Origin: Fructobacillus sp. EFB-N1
GTDB taxonomy: Bacteria; Bacillota; Bacilli; Lactobacillales; Lactobacillaceae
NCBI RefSeq assembly: GCF_001038455.1
Contig: NZ_LDUY01000012.1
Span: 1-60,529, forward strand
Direction of reading: 5' to 3'
Length of the DNA stretch: 60,529 nucleotides
Made by a program: the position numbers and the translations under genes
Shown here: one piece after another, positions 7,647 to 16,702 of the stretch
Layout: every line of letters begins with the position of its first letter
Numbering within the stretch: position 1 is the first letter of the stretch
Notes under the pieces: generated by a model
Told to the model about the DNA's origin: nothing
The model's input: only the letters and a program-made list of their open reading frames with translations
Databases searched by the model: none

Positions 7647-9287
7647 TTACTTCCGATAAGCGTTCGTCAAATCGAGCGTCAAACCGGCTGGGCTTGTAAC
7701 AACACCCTTAACATTGGAACGGGTCAAGTATGCACCCTTCCATGAGTAAAGTGGGTTGATGTTAGCACTGTTCTTCAAAGCTGCTTCAGCTGCCTTCCAG
7801 TCAGCGTCACGTGCAGATGGATTGTTAGCATCTGTGCTTTCAGCCTTTGTCACAGCGTCGATGTAGTCTTGGTTCTTGAACTGACCATTGTTCATACCAG
7901 TATCAGTTGCCTTGAACATGTCGTAGAAGGTTGAACCGTCTTGGTAATCACCGTTCCAGTTTGAAACAACGATATCGAAGTTACCATTTTGTGAATCTTG
8001 CAAGCGTTGCTTGAATGGGACAATCTTTTCAGTAACAGAAATTTGGTCACCGAACGTTGATTCCCAAGCCTGCTTCAAGTAATCAACTGTATTCTTTGAA
8101 ACTGGAACGTCAGCATCGGTTTCAAGAGTAACGTTCATCTTACCCTTGTTAACTTCCTTGATTCCTTCTGCAAAGAGTTGCTTTGCCTTGTCCTTGTCAT
8201 AAGAATAACCAGGAGCAACATAAGTTGACAAATCTTCACCATTAGCAGCCTTAACCAAGTTATTTGAAACGAGACTCTTAGCAGCATCACGAGATCCACC
8301 AGTTGCTTGGGAAGCCAATTCCTTACGGTTGGTTGCCAAGTTCAAAGCTTCGCGAATCTTTTCATTTTGCAAGTAAGGGTTCTTTGCTTGGTTGTACTCC
8401 AAGTAAGTTGAAGCAGCAACAGAAACTGTCTTCATATCCTTATTGTTCTTGTTAGCAGCGTACATTTCAGGCGAACCGGTAATAGAAGCGCGGTCAAGCT
8501 TACCTTCCTTGTACAACTTAATGGCTGTTTCAGGATTCTTGATAACTTGCCAGTTAATCGTCTTTGTCTTGACGTTCTTGGCGTTCCAATAGTCATCGTT
8601 CTTAACAATCTTGAACTTATTGTTCGTTCCGTTCCAGCCTTCCAACTTGTAAGGACCAGAATAAATTTGGTTTGCAGCAGTTGTTCCATACTTAGAACCC
8701 TTTTCCTTCACGAAGGATTCCTTCTGCGGTGCAAACTGAGTAAAGCTCAAAAGATACTTAAATTGCGGCATTGGCTTTTCCAAAGTGAAAGTCAAAGTAT
8801 TGCCATCTGCTTTAACACCTAAATCAGAAACTGGCTTCTTGCCAGCAACGATGTCATCAGCATTCTTCACACCTGATGTCAGATATGAATACTGTGAGGC
8901 AGTCTTTGGATCAGCGATTCGCTGCCAAGTATAAACAAAGTCCTTAGCAGTCAAAGCAGAACCATCAGACCATTTCAAACCTGAACGTAACTGAACGGTA
9001 TAAGTCAAACCGTCTGATGAGACGCTGTATGACTTAGCCAAATCAGGAGCTGGATCCCCCTTTGAGTTCACACGCAACAAGTTTGATTCCGTGTTTCCCA
9101 AAATCGTGTTTGAATACTGATCAGTACTCTTTGAAATATCCAACGTTTGAATTTCAGCTCCTAAACCGTAATTCAATGCTGATTTATCGTCTGAGGGACT
9201 TGTGCCCCACCAGCCAGCAGCTCGAGATCCCCCAACTGCGGCCAAAACAACGACTGCCGCAACAGTCCATTTCTGCCATCGTTTCAT
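7647..9287 (-). CDS. oppA: Oligopeptide-binding protein OppA
   Basis: Extracellular peptide receptor of the Opp system (SBP family 5). The 546-residue protein has an N-terminal hydrophobic segment (about 8-31), then the family fold with LNYGLGAEIQTLD, the conserved LRSGLKWSDGSALTAKDFVYTWQRI block near 105-130, and a C-terminal SWKGAYLTRSNVKG. ATG 9287 follows GAGGAGG. Unlike most Gram-positive OppA proteins it has no lipobox cysteine, so it is probably held by an uncleaved N-terminal helix or released. It is the first gene of the operon, with a clear promoter and a long structured spacer before oppB. Confidence 0.93.
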   Translation of the reverse strand: MKRWQKWTVAAVVVLAAVGGSRAAGWWGTSPSDDKSALNYGLGAEIQTLDISKSTDQYSNTILGNTESNLLRVNSKGDPAPDLAKSYSVSSDGLTYTVQLRSGLKWSDGSALTAKDFVYTWQRIADPKTASQYSYLTSGVKNADDIVAGKKPVSDLGVKADGNTLTFTLEKPMPQFKYLLSFTQFAPQKESFVKEKGSKYGTTAANQIYSGPYKLEGWNGTNNKFKIVKNDDYWNAKNVKTKTINWQVIKNPETAIKLYKEGKLDRASITGSPEMYAANKNNKDMKTVSVAASTYLEYNQAKNPYLQNEKIREALNLATNRKELASQATGGSRDAAKSLVSNNLVKAANGEDLSTYVAPGYSYDKDKAKQLFAEGIKEVNKGKMNVTLETDADVPVSKNTVDYLKQAWESTFGDQISVTEKIVPFKQRLQDSQNGNFDIVVSNWNGDYQDGSTFYDMFKATDTGMNNGQFKNQDYIDAVTKAESTDANNPSARDADWKAAEAALKNSANINPLYSWKGAYLTRSNVKGVVTSPAGLTLDLTNAYRK

Positions 9288-9323
9288 GATGCTTCCTCCT
9301 CGGTACAACTTAATGTTTGTTTA

Positions 9324-9352
9324 ATCTTATCAGACAAACACACCGTTTTCAA
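9324..9352 (-). promoter_or_regulatory. opp operon promoter
   Basis: On the minus strand TTGAAA (9352-9347) and TAAGAT (9329-9324) are separated by 17 bases. About 80 bases further upstream is an inverted repeat CAAAAT-GAGC-ATTTTG of unknown use. Confidence 0.65.
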
Positions 9353-9449
9353 ATAATTTTTTAATAAAAACGATAATTTCGTTGCTTCGAGGCTTAGTTT
9401 ACCGCTCAAAATGCTCATTTTGACGGGATTTGTTATTTTTCCTAACATC

Positions 9450-9485
9450 AAAAAAGGATGATTTTGTTAACAAAATCATCCTTTT
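9450..9485 (-). terminator. Terminator of the ABC-F gene
   Basis: AAAAGGATGATTTTG and CAAAATCATCCTTTT form a near-perfect hairpin around TTAA, followed by a T-run on the minus strand. Confidence 0.85.
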
Positions 9486-9512
9486 GGTCTTTATTATTCA
9501 CTTTTAACCGAC

Positions 9513-11069
9513 TTATTCCGGATTTTCCTTGTAAGACAAAGCAGCCACGTTTAATGTTTGATCCGCTAAATCCTTCGTAAAGGAAACCTCGTGGGAAACA
9601 ATAATGGCATTACCTGGGAACGCCTTAATCGCCTTATACAAAGCTTGTTTCGTTTCTTCATCCAAGTGGTTCGTTGGTTCATCAAGAATCAAGAAGTTCG
9701 AAGGCTTCATTTCCATAATAGCGAGCTTAACCTTCGTCTGTTCCCCTCCGGAAAGCTGGAACAACGGCTTTTGCGCATTTTCAGCATTAATGCCGGCTCC
9801 TGCTAATCGTTGTCGCAATTCCTTTGGCAAAATCGTTGGGAATAAGTCCTGCATCGCCTGTAATGGCGTTTGCTGGTCGTTATCCCAGTCCAAGTCCTGG
9901 TCAAAGTAATTAACTACGGCTGATGGTGAAAATTCCACCTGACCGCCAAGAGAGGGAATTTCGCCCAAAATTGACTTAATCAACGTCGACTTTCCTGCCC
10001 CGTTGAAACCAGCAAAGACAATCTTCTTTTCCGTTGTCAACGAGAATGACACGGGTTCCAAAATTGCCTGTTCATACCCAACTGACAAATCAGTCACCGT
10101 CAAAGCGGCCGCCGACTGGGAATTGACGTATGGGAAGTTAAACTTAGCCTTCAGGTTTTCTGAAGGTGGATCAACCTTATCCATCCGGGCCAGCATCTTT
10201 TCACGAGACTTCGCCTGCTTTGAAGTTGAAGCTCGGGCCTTGTTCTTGGCGATAAACTTCTCAGCCTTGGCAATCTCAACTTGTTGCTTTTCGTACTGAC
10301 GCATCTGCTGCTCAGAACGTTCTTCCTTTTGGCGCATCGCCTTTTGGAAAGAACCACGATACTTAGTAATCTTACCAAAAGAAACATCAGCAATCGCGTT
10401 CGTCACCTTATCCAAGAAATCAAAATCGTGCGAAATAATCATGGCTGCGCCTTCAAAGCCCTGCAAAAAGCCTTCCAACCATTCGATATGCGAAACATCC
10501 AAATAGTTGGTGGGCTCATCAAGGATAATGACATCGTCATTTTCTAAGAGCAACTTGGCCAAGATAACCTTAGCACGCTGACCACCAGACATATGTTCCA
10601 GTTCGCGGTCACGACCGATGGCTTCCAAGCCCAAACCGGAAATAACTCGTTCGATTTCCGTATCAACGTCGTAAAAACCAGCAGCATCCAGTTCCTCTTG
10701 CAAGCGTCCTGCTCGCTCAAGTAGCTTATCATCGGCAGTAGCGGCGTACTTTTCGTACAATTCCGTTGCGCGATCCTGCTTATCATAGAGGTCCTTGTAA
10801 GCTGTATGCAAGAAATCAACCAGAGTCATCCCCTCTGGAATTTCTGCGTACTGGTCCAAGTAGCCAATTTTCAGGTTTTTCGCCCAATCAATTCGACCTG
10901 ATAGCGGCAAGACTTGCCCCGTCAAAATTCGAATCAAAGTTGACTTACCAGCCCCGTTTTGACCGACAATCCCCATGTGTTCACCGGCTTGCAATTCCAA
11001 GTCAGCATCGTCATATAATGTTTTTTCTGCGTAGGCCATCGAGAGCCCACTTACTTCTAATAATGCCAT
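9513..11069 (-). CDS. ABC-F family ATPase (translation-associated)
   Basis: ABC-F proteins have two fused ATPase domains and no membrane part; they act on the ribosome, some giving resistance to ribosome-targeting antibiotics. The 518-residue protein has two Walker A motifs (GQNGAGKST near 37, GFNGAGKST near 354), two signatures (MSGGQRAK, LSGGEQTK), two Walker B motifs ending in LDEPTN, and a charged linker near 240-310. It resembles the housekeeping YbiT-like group; resistance is not implied. Start ATG 11069 gives the family N-terminus MALLEV but has no ribosome binding site, and TAAACT lies seven bases upstream, suggesting a leaderless mRNA. A longer TTG/ATG start near 11103-11111 with GAGGGGG is the alternative. 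Confidence 0.9.
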   Translation of the reverse strand: MALLEVSGLSMAYAEKTLYDDADLELQAGEHMGIVGQNGAGKSTLIRILTGQVLPLSGRIDWAKNLKIGYLDQYAEIPEGMTLVDFLHTAYKDLYDKQDRATELYEKYAATADDKLLERAGRLQEELDAAGFYDVDTEIERVISGLGLEAIGRDRELEHMSGGQRAKVILAKLLLENDDVIILDEPTNYLDVSHIEWLEGFLQGFEGAAMIISHDFDFLDKVTNAIADVSFGKITKYRGSFQKAMRQKEERSEQQMRQYEKQQVEIAKAEKFIAKNKARASTSKQAKSREKMLARMDKVDPPSENLKAKFNFPYVNSQSAAALTVTDLSVGYEQAILEPVSFSLTTEKKIVFAGFNGAGKSTLIKSILGEIPSLGGQVEFSPSAVVNYFDQDLDWDNDQQTPLQAMQDLFPTILPKELRQRLAGAGINAENAQKPLFQLSGGEQTKVKLAIMEMKPSNFLILDEPTNHLDEETKQALYKAIKAFPGNAIIVSHEVSFTKDLADQTLNVAALSYKENPE

Positions 11070-11076
11070 AGGATTT

Positions 11077-11085
11077 AGTTTACCA
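11077..11085 (-). promoter_or_regulatory. Candidate leaderless promoter of the ABC-F gene
   Basis: The minus strand reads TGG-TAAACT, an extended -10 form, ending seven bases before ATG 11069. Transcription would begin close to the start codon. Confidence 0.35.
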
Positions 11086-11206
11086 CACTTTGTCATTGCG
11101 AGCATGGCCAAGGCCCCCTCTTTGGGCTATACTGGATAAAAGAACGTGACAAATCATTGTTCCTTGTTATTATAACGCGAACCTATTTCTTGGAGAATCA
11201 AAGTAG

Positions 11207-11536
11207 ATGAAAGCTCGTAAACTTAACCATAAAGAAATCCCCGCACAAGACCCCAACCGTGCCTTTCGTTTTTGGCGCGACGTCTTCGACCTCCCTCAAA
11301 GTGGCGCTCAAACTGACCGTATCTTAGTTGTTGATCACGACGACCTTACTTTTGTTCAGGGCCAACCGCGAGCTGATTTTGAACTCTTAGTACGTGATCA
11401 CCTCCCTGAATTAAAAAAACACTTAGCCAATAATTTCGTTGCCATCGAAAAGGAAAAAGAACGTTTTAACAATAAAGTCGCAGTCACAGTCAAGGACTCC
11501 GAGGGTAATACCGTGGTGATTGAAGCCAACGCCTGA
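11207..11536 (+). CDS. Small protein of possible VOC (glyoxalase-like) fold
   Basis: The 109-residue soluble protein begins with a possible beta-alpha element followed by NRAFRFWRDVFDLP, which resembles the AxxFYxxvLGL segment of VOC-fold proteins. It ends in VTVKDSEGNTVVIEA, like the last strand of that fold. Expected metal ligands are not obvious, and one VOC unit is the size of half a dimeric enzyme, so activity cannot be assigned. GGAGA lies ten bases before the ATG. It is a single-gene unit divergent from the ABC-F gene and upstream of tRNA-Lys. Confidence 0.5.
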   Translation: MKARKLNHKEIPAQDPNRAFRFWRDVFDLPQSGAQTDRILVVDHDDLTFVQGQPRADFELLVRDHLPELKKHLANNFVAIEKEKERFNNKVAVTVKDSEGNTVVIEANA

Positions 11537-11599
11537 TGTCACATCAACGAACTCACTAAAAAAATTATTGACCATATCCATTTATTTTTGCCAAAAAGC

Positions 11600-11628
11600 T
11601 TGCTCAACTGCCACAACCGTGATATACT
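11600..11628 (+). promoter_or_regulatory. tRNA-Lys promoter
   Basis: TTGCTC (11600-11605) and TATACT (11623-11628) are spaced by 17 bases and lie about 27 bases before the tRNA. Confidence 0.75.
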
Positions 11629-11655
11629 ATTTTTTGTTGTTTAAGACAACTCCAT

Positions 11656-11728
11656 GGTTAGTTAGCTCAGTTGGTAGAGCAACGGACTCTTAATCCGTGG
11701 GTCCAGGGTTCGAGCCCCTGACTGACCA
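11656..11728 (+). tRNA. tRNA-Lys (anticodon CTT)
   Basis: The 73 bases fold as a full cloverleaf. The acceptor GGTTAGT pairs with ACTGACC, the D arm GCTC-GAGC encloses AGTTGGTA, the anticodon stem ACGGA/TCCGT holds loop CTCTTAA with anticodon CTT, and the T arm is CAGGG-TTCGAGC-CCCTG. Discriminator base is A. The 3' CCA is not encoded. It would read AAG, and possibly AAA poorly. Confidence 0.97.
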
Positions 11729-11736
11729 CTACAGTA

Positions 11737-11767
11737 ATCCTTGAGGAATTCCTCAAGGATTTTTTTG
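11737..11767 (+). terminator. tRNA-Lys terminator
   Basis: ATCCTTGAGG-AATT-CCTCAAGGAT followed by TTTTTT, directly after the tRNA. Confidence 0.9.
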
Positions 11768-11813
11768 TGTTTTAAAGATTGTTTACTTAGCCTGATTGTT
11801 TAAATCAAGCATC

Positions 11814-11855
11814 AAAAAAAGCTAATGACGCCATCTCTGGTTTCATTAGCTTTTT
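11814..11855 (-). terminator. Terminator of the amidase gene
   Basis: AAAAAGCTAATGA pairs with TCATTAGCTTTTT, with a T-rich tail on the minus strand seven bases beyond the stop codon. Confidence 0.85.
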
Positions 11856-11861
11856 AACTGC

Positions 11862-13445
11862 TTATACCTGTCGGTAAACATAGTATGCCAGGCTACCGCC
11901 ATTGGCGTTTGCTGTGTAATTATAGGCTGCGTCATAATTCCATTCTTGAACAGCCGTACCCGTTTGACCACCCGTTACGTAGTTAACGGAAATAGCGCGG
12001 GCATTTGGATCGTTTGAGACAATAATTTGAACATGACCAGCAGATCCACCTGAGGCACCTTGCTGACCCCAAATAACGATATCACCACGTTGTGCATCCC
12101 ATGGTGTGTTTGTTGAAATCAGTTGATAACCATTCTGTTCCAAATAACCGTGCAAAGAGTCCGTATTGTACAAGTAAGCGGGCTTTGATGCACCAGCCTC
12201 ATACAAGGCTTCTGTAATCGCACCAGAACAATCCGCCGTGCCATCGGCACCATTACGCGATCCCGTCATGGAATAAGTCAACTTTCCCTGATGGTCATAG
12301 AACCAATTAATCACCTGATCCGTGTTGACCTTATTCGTAGTAGCAGTCGGCTGCACTGCTACACTTGTTGAAGCTGGGGCCTGTGACGTTACTTCTTGAG
12401 AAACCGGTGCCTCTGAAACGACAGCCTGTGAGGCAGGTGCTTGGGATGCCACTGCTTGTGAAGCGGGCTCTTGAGAAGCAGCAGCCTGCGATGTAGCTAC
12501 TTCAGAATTAGTAGCCTGTGAAGTGGCCGCCTGAGAGGTAACTGCTTCTGAATTGGCTGCTTGCGAAGTACCGGCCTGTGAACTAGGTGACTGTGAAGAT
12601 GTAGCTTGCGCCTGACTCAAAGACTGCGTCTGTGAGTACAAATCGGCTGACTGTGAACCAGCTACTTGAGTGGCATTTTGCTCCATCGCATAGGTCTTAT
12701 CAGTATTTGCCTGTTGTGCACCAGCACTCGAACCAGAAAGGGACGGTACTTGACTAGCTTGACTTTGGTTGACATTTGCCGTCATTGACTGAGCTGTGGC
12801 CTGCGAACTAGTCACCGACAAAGATTGACTCTGAGCAACCGATTGGGCAGCGGCCGTCGTTGCTGCCTGGCTACCCGTTTGACTTCCCTGGCTAATCGCT
12901 TGTGAAATGGCCTGTGAATCGGCTGCCACCTGAACAGAATCAGTCGTTGGTGCGCCCTTTTGCATCAACACCAAATTCGGCTGACTCGTTTGACTCTGAC
13001 TTACCTGCACAGCTCCAGCAGACAGCAAGACACCAGTATTTTTAAGTTTTTGAATCACTTGAGCCTGGTCACCCAAGCGATATCCTGAAATCAACAGCCC
13101 TTGGTCATCCAAGCCCAACTGCTGGGCTGCTTGTTCCGTGCTAAGACCATAAGCCTGGGCAATCACACCCAAGGTGTCCCCCCACTGTGTCGCATAGCCA
13201 TGAATATTTTGTCCTTGACCTTGCTTGGCAATGGCAGCCTTTACCTGGTCAAGCGAATTTGCTTGCCATTGACTGTGTTGGTCAACTTGGGATTGTGCCT
13301 GCCCCTGAACTTGATCAGCACTAGCTGTTTGATTTTGATTCAACACGGTCGCCCCAAAAACAGCCCCCGTTGCTGCTAATGTCGTCGCACCGGCTGTAAA
13401 CATTAATCGGTGCCTAGGGTGATTATCTTGATTATTGTGCATCAT
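11862..13445 (-). CDS. Secreted peptidoglycan amidase with LysM and Ser/Gln/Ala-rich linker
   Basis: A cell-wall hydrolase in four parts over 527 residues. There is a signal peptide (1 to about 43, ending in TASA-D) and a LysM-like wall-binding unit at about 80-125. A low-complexity linker of repeated SQA/ATSQ units runs from about 130 to 370. The catalytic domain (about 375-527) is of the phage-amidase type (Amidase_5), with GTADCSGAI giving the catalytic Cys406 and SAGHVQI the likely His471. Such enzymes cut peptidoglycan during growth or cell separation. GGAGGT precedes ATG 13445. The linker has degenerate DNA repeats and probably varies in length between strains. Confidence 0.85.
   Translation of the reverse strand: MMHNNQDNHPRHRLMFTAGATTLAATGAVFGATVLNQNQTASADQVQGQAQSQVDQHSQWQANSLDQVKAAIAKQGQGQNIHGYATQWGDTLGVIAQAYGLSTEQAAQQLGLDDQGLLISGYRLGDQAQVIQKLKNTGVLLSAGAVQVSQSQTSQPNLVLMQKGAPTTDSVQVAADSQAISQAISQGSQTGSQAATTAAAQSVAQSQSLSVTSSQATAQSMTANVNQSQASQVPSLSGSSAGAQQANTDKTYAMEQNATQVAGSQSADLYSQTQSLSQAQATSSQSPSSQAGTSQAANSEAVTSQAATSQATNSEVATSQAAASQEPASQAVASQAPASQAVVSEAPVSQEVTSQAPASTSVAVQPTATTNKVNTDQVINWFYDHQGKLTYSMTGSRNGADGTADCSGAITEALYEAGASKPAYLYNTDSLHGYLEQNGYQLISTNTPWDAQRGDIVIWGQQGASGGSAGHVQIIVSNDPNARAISVNYVTGGQTGTAVQEWNYDAAYNYTANANGGSLAYYVYRQV
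12370..12910 (-). repeat. Degenerate short repeats encoding the Ser/Gln/Ala linker
   Basis: Units coding for SQA, TSQA and PASQA recur tens of times with drifting codons, so the array is imperfect at DNA level. It is likely prone to length change by slippage or recombination. Confidence 0.7.
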
Positions 13446-13774
13446 GGTTGGTTACCTCCGCTTTCTTAATTGCAATATTTTGAACGTAGCAAACTAAACC
13501 GAACGTAATCATTTCGTCCATCTTTTCGATAGTTTTAAAATCAGACTGGATAGCTGACTCCAAAAAATTTAGTTATCCCCAAAGAAAAAAATTAACCCGA
13601 CTACGTCATAAACCCTCTCCGCTTCTATTTTACAGCATTAGCCTCGAAATTGTTACAGTAGCAGGTCAAAAAAGGCAACCTTGTCAAAATCAAGCAAAAA
13701 ATTTTGTTTTTGATAACCAAATCGGCAACAGACAAAAAAGCTTCCGCCTCTGTCTTAGTAGCGAAAACTTTCCT
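13446..13774. other. 329-base gap between the amidase and ferredoxin reductase genes
   Basis: It holds the amidase 5' region, one AAAATCAG copy at 13537-13544, an A/T-rich hairpin near 13675-13710 (CAAAAA/TTTTTG type) and the terminator at 13733-13770. A long amidase leader of about 150 bases or more is likely, but I could not place its promoter with confidence. No gene is visible. Confidence 0.5.
13733..13770 (-). terminator. Terminator of the ferredoxin-NADP reductase gene
   Basis: On the minus strand AAGTTTTCGC pairs with GCGGAAGCTT (ten pairs, two G-T), followed by a T-run. Confidence 0.65.
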
Positions 13775-14770
13775 TTACAAATTCATTGAAGATGAATGAC
13801 CAGGACCACCTCGGTCGGGGTCAATGGCAGCAATCGCTGCGTTCACCGCCGCCGGTGCTTGACCAAAGCCAGTGGCAATTAAATCAACATGATTCGGATA
13901 AGATGAAGCATCTCCAATGGCAAAGAGAGCCGGTTGCTTCGTTTCCATCTGGTCAGTCACAACGATGCCAGCTGAATCCCAATCAAGGTCAACTTGCCAA
14001 CCGGTATCGGCTTGTCCCTTTGTTAAGAACCCATACTGAACGAGCAGGTTATCCACAACTAACTCTTCTTGCTGATTTTTATCCTTAACGTGTTGCAGAG
14101 CCAATTCTAATCGGCCATCGGCCGTTTTTTGAGCGCTTTTAACCTTTTTGGGTGTTTTTTTAATTACCTTAGTTTTCTCTAAAGCCAATACAGCCTGCTC
14201 CAAAGCTCGGAATTGGTCCCGGCGATGAATCAAATAAGTCCTCTTAGCAATCGAATCTAGTTGCTCCGCTAAATCAACTGCCGAGTCACCACCACCAAGA
14301 ACTGCGACCTCCTGATTTTGATATAGTGAGAGGTCTGGGGCAAAATAAGACAGGCCATGCCCTTCCAGTTCAGCCTCGTTGTCAATTTGCAACCGGCGGG
14401 GCTCAAAAGCACCTTTCCCAGTGGCTAAAATCACTGAACGGCCAGTCACGCCTGTTTGCCCGTCATTAATAGCGATTTGCCAGTTATCACCAACACGGAC
14501 AATATCTGTTACTTTGGCTTCCGTCTGGACATCGACCGGAAACTTAGCCAACTGTTTTTTGAGGCGGTCAATCAATTCGCGACCAGAAACCCCTGGTAAC
14601 CCCGCAACGTCCCAAATTTTTTTATCGGGATAAAGCGTTTGCACCTGGCCGCCAAGGTCCGTCAACGCTTCTAATAAAAGCACCTTGGTATTGCGCAAGC
14701 CAGCATAGAAGGCAGCAAAGAGGCCTACCGGACCACCACCAACAATAATAATATCGTACGTTTTTTCCAT
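13775..14770 (-). CDS. Ferredoxin-NADP reductase, thioredoxin-reductase-like (type 2)
   Basis: A soluble FAD flavoprotein moving electrons between NADPH and ferredoxin or flavodoxin (YumC type). The 331 residues contain the FAD site GGGPVGLFAAFYAG (about 10-23), the NADPH site GGGDSAVDLA (about 158-167) and the C-terminal FAD motif AIGDASSYP near 290. The CxxC redox pair of true thioredoxin reductases is absent, which separates the two families. Start ATG 14770 is chosen to give MEKTYDIIIVGGGP; a longer frame has an unlikely N-terminus. It is divergent from the nucleoside hydrolase. Confidence 0.9.
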   Translation of the reverse strand: MEKTYDIIIVGGGPVGLFAAFYAGLRNTKVLLLEALTDLGGQVQTLYPDKKIWDVAGLPGVSGRELIDRLKKQLAKFPVDVQTEAKVTDIVRVGDNWQIAINDGQTGVTGRSVILATGKGAFEPRRLQIDNEAELEGHGLSYFAPDLSLYQNQEVAVLGGGDSAVDLAEQLDSIAKRTYLIHRRDQFRALEQAVLALEKTKVIKKTPKKVKSAQKTADGRLELALQHVKDKNQQEELVVDNLLVQYGFLTKGQADTGWQVDLDWDSAGIVVTDQMETKQPALFAIGDASSYPNHVDLIATGFGQAPAAVNAAIAAIDPDRGGPGHSSSMNL

Positions 14771-14809
14771 TTTGACTCGCTTTCTTCGTGTTTTACCTAA
14801 CAATTTTGC

Positions 14810-14815
14810 TATAAT
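14810..14815 (+). promoter_or_regulatory. Nucleoside hydrolase promoter (-10)
   Basis: TATAAT with a weak upstream -35 (GTGTTT, 16 bases away), about 30 bases before the GTACCC leader and AAAGGAG. Confidence 0.5.
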
Positions 14816-14846
14816 AAAGTGTACCCAAACTAAAGGAGAATGCGCA

Positions 14847-15803
14847 ATGTCTCGCAAAAAAATGATTTTAGATCTCGACACTGGTATCGATGATGCCTTG
14901 GCCCTGGCTTACGCCATCGGTCATGATGACATAGACTTGATTGGGATTATTGCCACCTATGGCAATGCCCTGACCAATGTCACGGCCAAGAATTCACTTG
15001 ACCTCTTAGACCTCTTAGGCGCCCATGACGTTCCCGTTTTCATTGGTGAATCACATTCATCAACCACCTCTGATTTCACCGTTATGCCAATCTCACAGGC
15101 CATTCACGGCCAAAACGGTATCGGCGATGTTGAAGTGGCGGCCTCAACGCGGTCCGTTGACAGCCAAAATGGTATCGACTTCTTGATTGAAGCCGCTCAC
15201 CAGTACAAAGACGAACTGATTTACCTGCCAACTGGTCCCTTAACGAACCTGGCCAAGGCCCTTGAAAAGGACCCAAGCATCGCTAAGTTAATCGGTCAAA
15301 CGACTTTAATGGGTGGTGCCTTGACGGTTCCTGGAAACGTGACGCCATTTACGGAAGCCAACATTCACCAAGACCCCGAAGCCGCCGACTATGTGTTTAA
15401 AAATCAGGAAAACCTGACCATGGTTGGCCTCGATGTTACCCTGCGGACGCTTTTGACAAAGAAGCATACGCAAGAATGGCGTGACCTTGGCACAACCGCC
15501 GGTCAAAACTATGCCGACATCATGGACTACTACATTGATGCTTATTATAACTTAGATATCGACAAAAAAGGAGCTGCTCTCCACGACCCATTGGCCGTTG
15601 CAGTTGCCGTCGACCCAAGCTATGTCACCACTTTGGACTTAAACATGCAGGTCACTTACGACCAAGAATCAGGCGACTACGGCCGCACAATTGGCGACAA
15701 GGCCAAGCTTTTGGAACCAACGATTTCAAAGGCTGCCGTCCTAGTTGATCAAGACCGTTTTGTCTCCGATTTTCAGCAGATGATGCTCAAGGTGCTTGCC
15801 TAA
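14847..15803 (+). CDS. Inosine-uridine preferring nucleoside hydrolase family
   Basis: Hydrolyses ribonucleosides to ribose and a free base, feeding salvage. The 318-residue protein has the N-terminal calcium-binding motif DLDTGIDDALAL, the LTNLAKAL block, and the MGGALTVPGNVTPFTEANI segment that lines the active site. ATG 14847 follows AAAGGAG. Whether it prefers purine or pyrimidine nucleosides cannot be told. The ribose released could enter ribokinase (44332-45267) and the phosphoketolase route. Confidence 0.92.
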   Translation: MSRKKMILDLDTGIDDALALAYAIGHDDIDLIGIIATYGNALTNVTAKNSLDLLDLLGAHDVPVFIGESHSSTTSDFTVMPISQAIHGQNGIGDVEVAASTRSVDSQNGIDFLIEAAHQYKDELIYLPTGPLTNLAKALEKDPSIAKLIGQTTLMGGALTVPGNVTPFTEANIHQDPEAADYVFKNQENLTMVGLDVTLRTLLTKKHTQEWRDLGTTAGQNYADIMDYYIDAYYNLDIDKKGAALHDPLAVAVAVDPSYVTTLDLNMQVTYDQESGDYGRTIGDKAKLLEPTISKAAVLVDQDRFVSDFQQMMLKVLA

Positions 15804-15819
15804 CATTCTCTTACTAAAC

Positions 15820-15872
15820 AAAAAGACTTAACCAGTGACAAGCTTAGCAGCTACTTGGTTAAGTCTTTTTTG
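15820..15872 (+). terminator. Nucleoside hydrolase terminator
   Basis: AAAAGACTTAACCA pairs with TTGGTTAAGTCTTTT across a 20-base loop, followed by Ts. Confidence 0.8.
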
Positions 15873-15942
15873 CTGTGATTTTAACTGGTTCAGGTTTTTT
15901 GGGGCATGAGCCGCGCTTAGTCTAGCCACCTCACCTGATTTT

Positions 15943-16590
15943 TTAATCCTTGTCAGCAGCCAATTCTGCTAATTTCTGGTCAACTAAGGCCAAAACCTTT
16001 TCCTGAGCCGCAGCATCCTCAACAAAGTTCAGTTCATCACCGTTAATCTGGAGCTTTGGTGAGCGGTCGTACTGATCAAACCAAGCATCGTAGCGGGCGT
16101 TCAAGTCCGCATAGTATTGGTACAAGTCCGGGTCCTGCTCTATTTGCTCATATGGACGGCCACGCTTCTTAATGCGAGCCAACATGGTGTCCAAAGAAAC
16201 ACGAACATGGATTAGTAAGTCCGGTGTCTTGGTCTTGTTTTCCTCTGAAACTTCTTCTAAAACGTTGTTGACCAAATCCTTATAAATGTCGACTTCGGTC
16301 TGTGTTGCCCGGCCCAAATCAGCATTGAGCTGGAAAAGTAAGGCATCTTCAAAAATTGACCGATCCAAGACCGCATTCTTTTCTTTTTGCGCTTCGTGAA
16401 TCTGGTCCAAACGGGTATTCAAAAAGTAAATTTGGAGCAAGAAACTGTATTTCTTGGGGTCCTGGTAAAAGAGTGGCAAAATTGGGTTATTATCCACACT
16501 CTCATAGTAGGCCTGACCACCCAAATGCTTTGCTAAAATCTCTGTTAAACTGGTCTTTCCAGCACCAATTGTCCCGGCTAATACAATCAT
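15943..16590 (-). CDS. Deoxynucleoside kinase (dAdo/dGuo type)
   Basis: Phosphorylates deoxynucleosides for DNA precursor salvage. In 215 residues it has the P-loop AGTIGAGKTS (about 5-14), the substrate-site DRSIFED near 75-81 and the lid RIKKRGRPYEQ, as in the dAK/dGK pairs of lactobacilli. Only one such gene is here, whereas some lactobacilli have a tandem pair. GGAGAA is ten bases before the ATG. The stop TAA is followed immediately by AAAATCAG. Confidence 0.9.
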   Translation of the reverse strand: MIVLAGTIGAGKTSLTEILAKHLGGQAYYESVDNNPILPLFYQDPKKYSFLLQIYFLNTRLDQIHEAQKEKNAVLDRSIFEDALLFQLNADLGRATQTEVDIYKDLVNNVLEEVSEENKTKTPDLLIHVRVSLDTMLARIKKRGRPYEQIEQDPDLYQYYADLNARYDAWFDQYDRSPKLQINGDELNFVEDAAAQEKVLALVDQKLAELAADKD

Positions 16591-16702
16591 ATGTTCATTG
16601 TTCTCCTCATTTATCGCTTTTTTAAGTATAGCAAAATCCCAACGGCAATTCTGCCTTCGTCGTCAACTTTTAACATAAAAAAATCGATAAACGCCAGACA
16701 TC

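Noticed and set aside
12370-12910. Possible CRISPR-like or tandem repeat array
   Set aside because: The repeats are irregular, in frame and encode a Ser/Gln/Ala linker; there are no uniform spacers.
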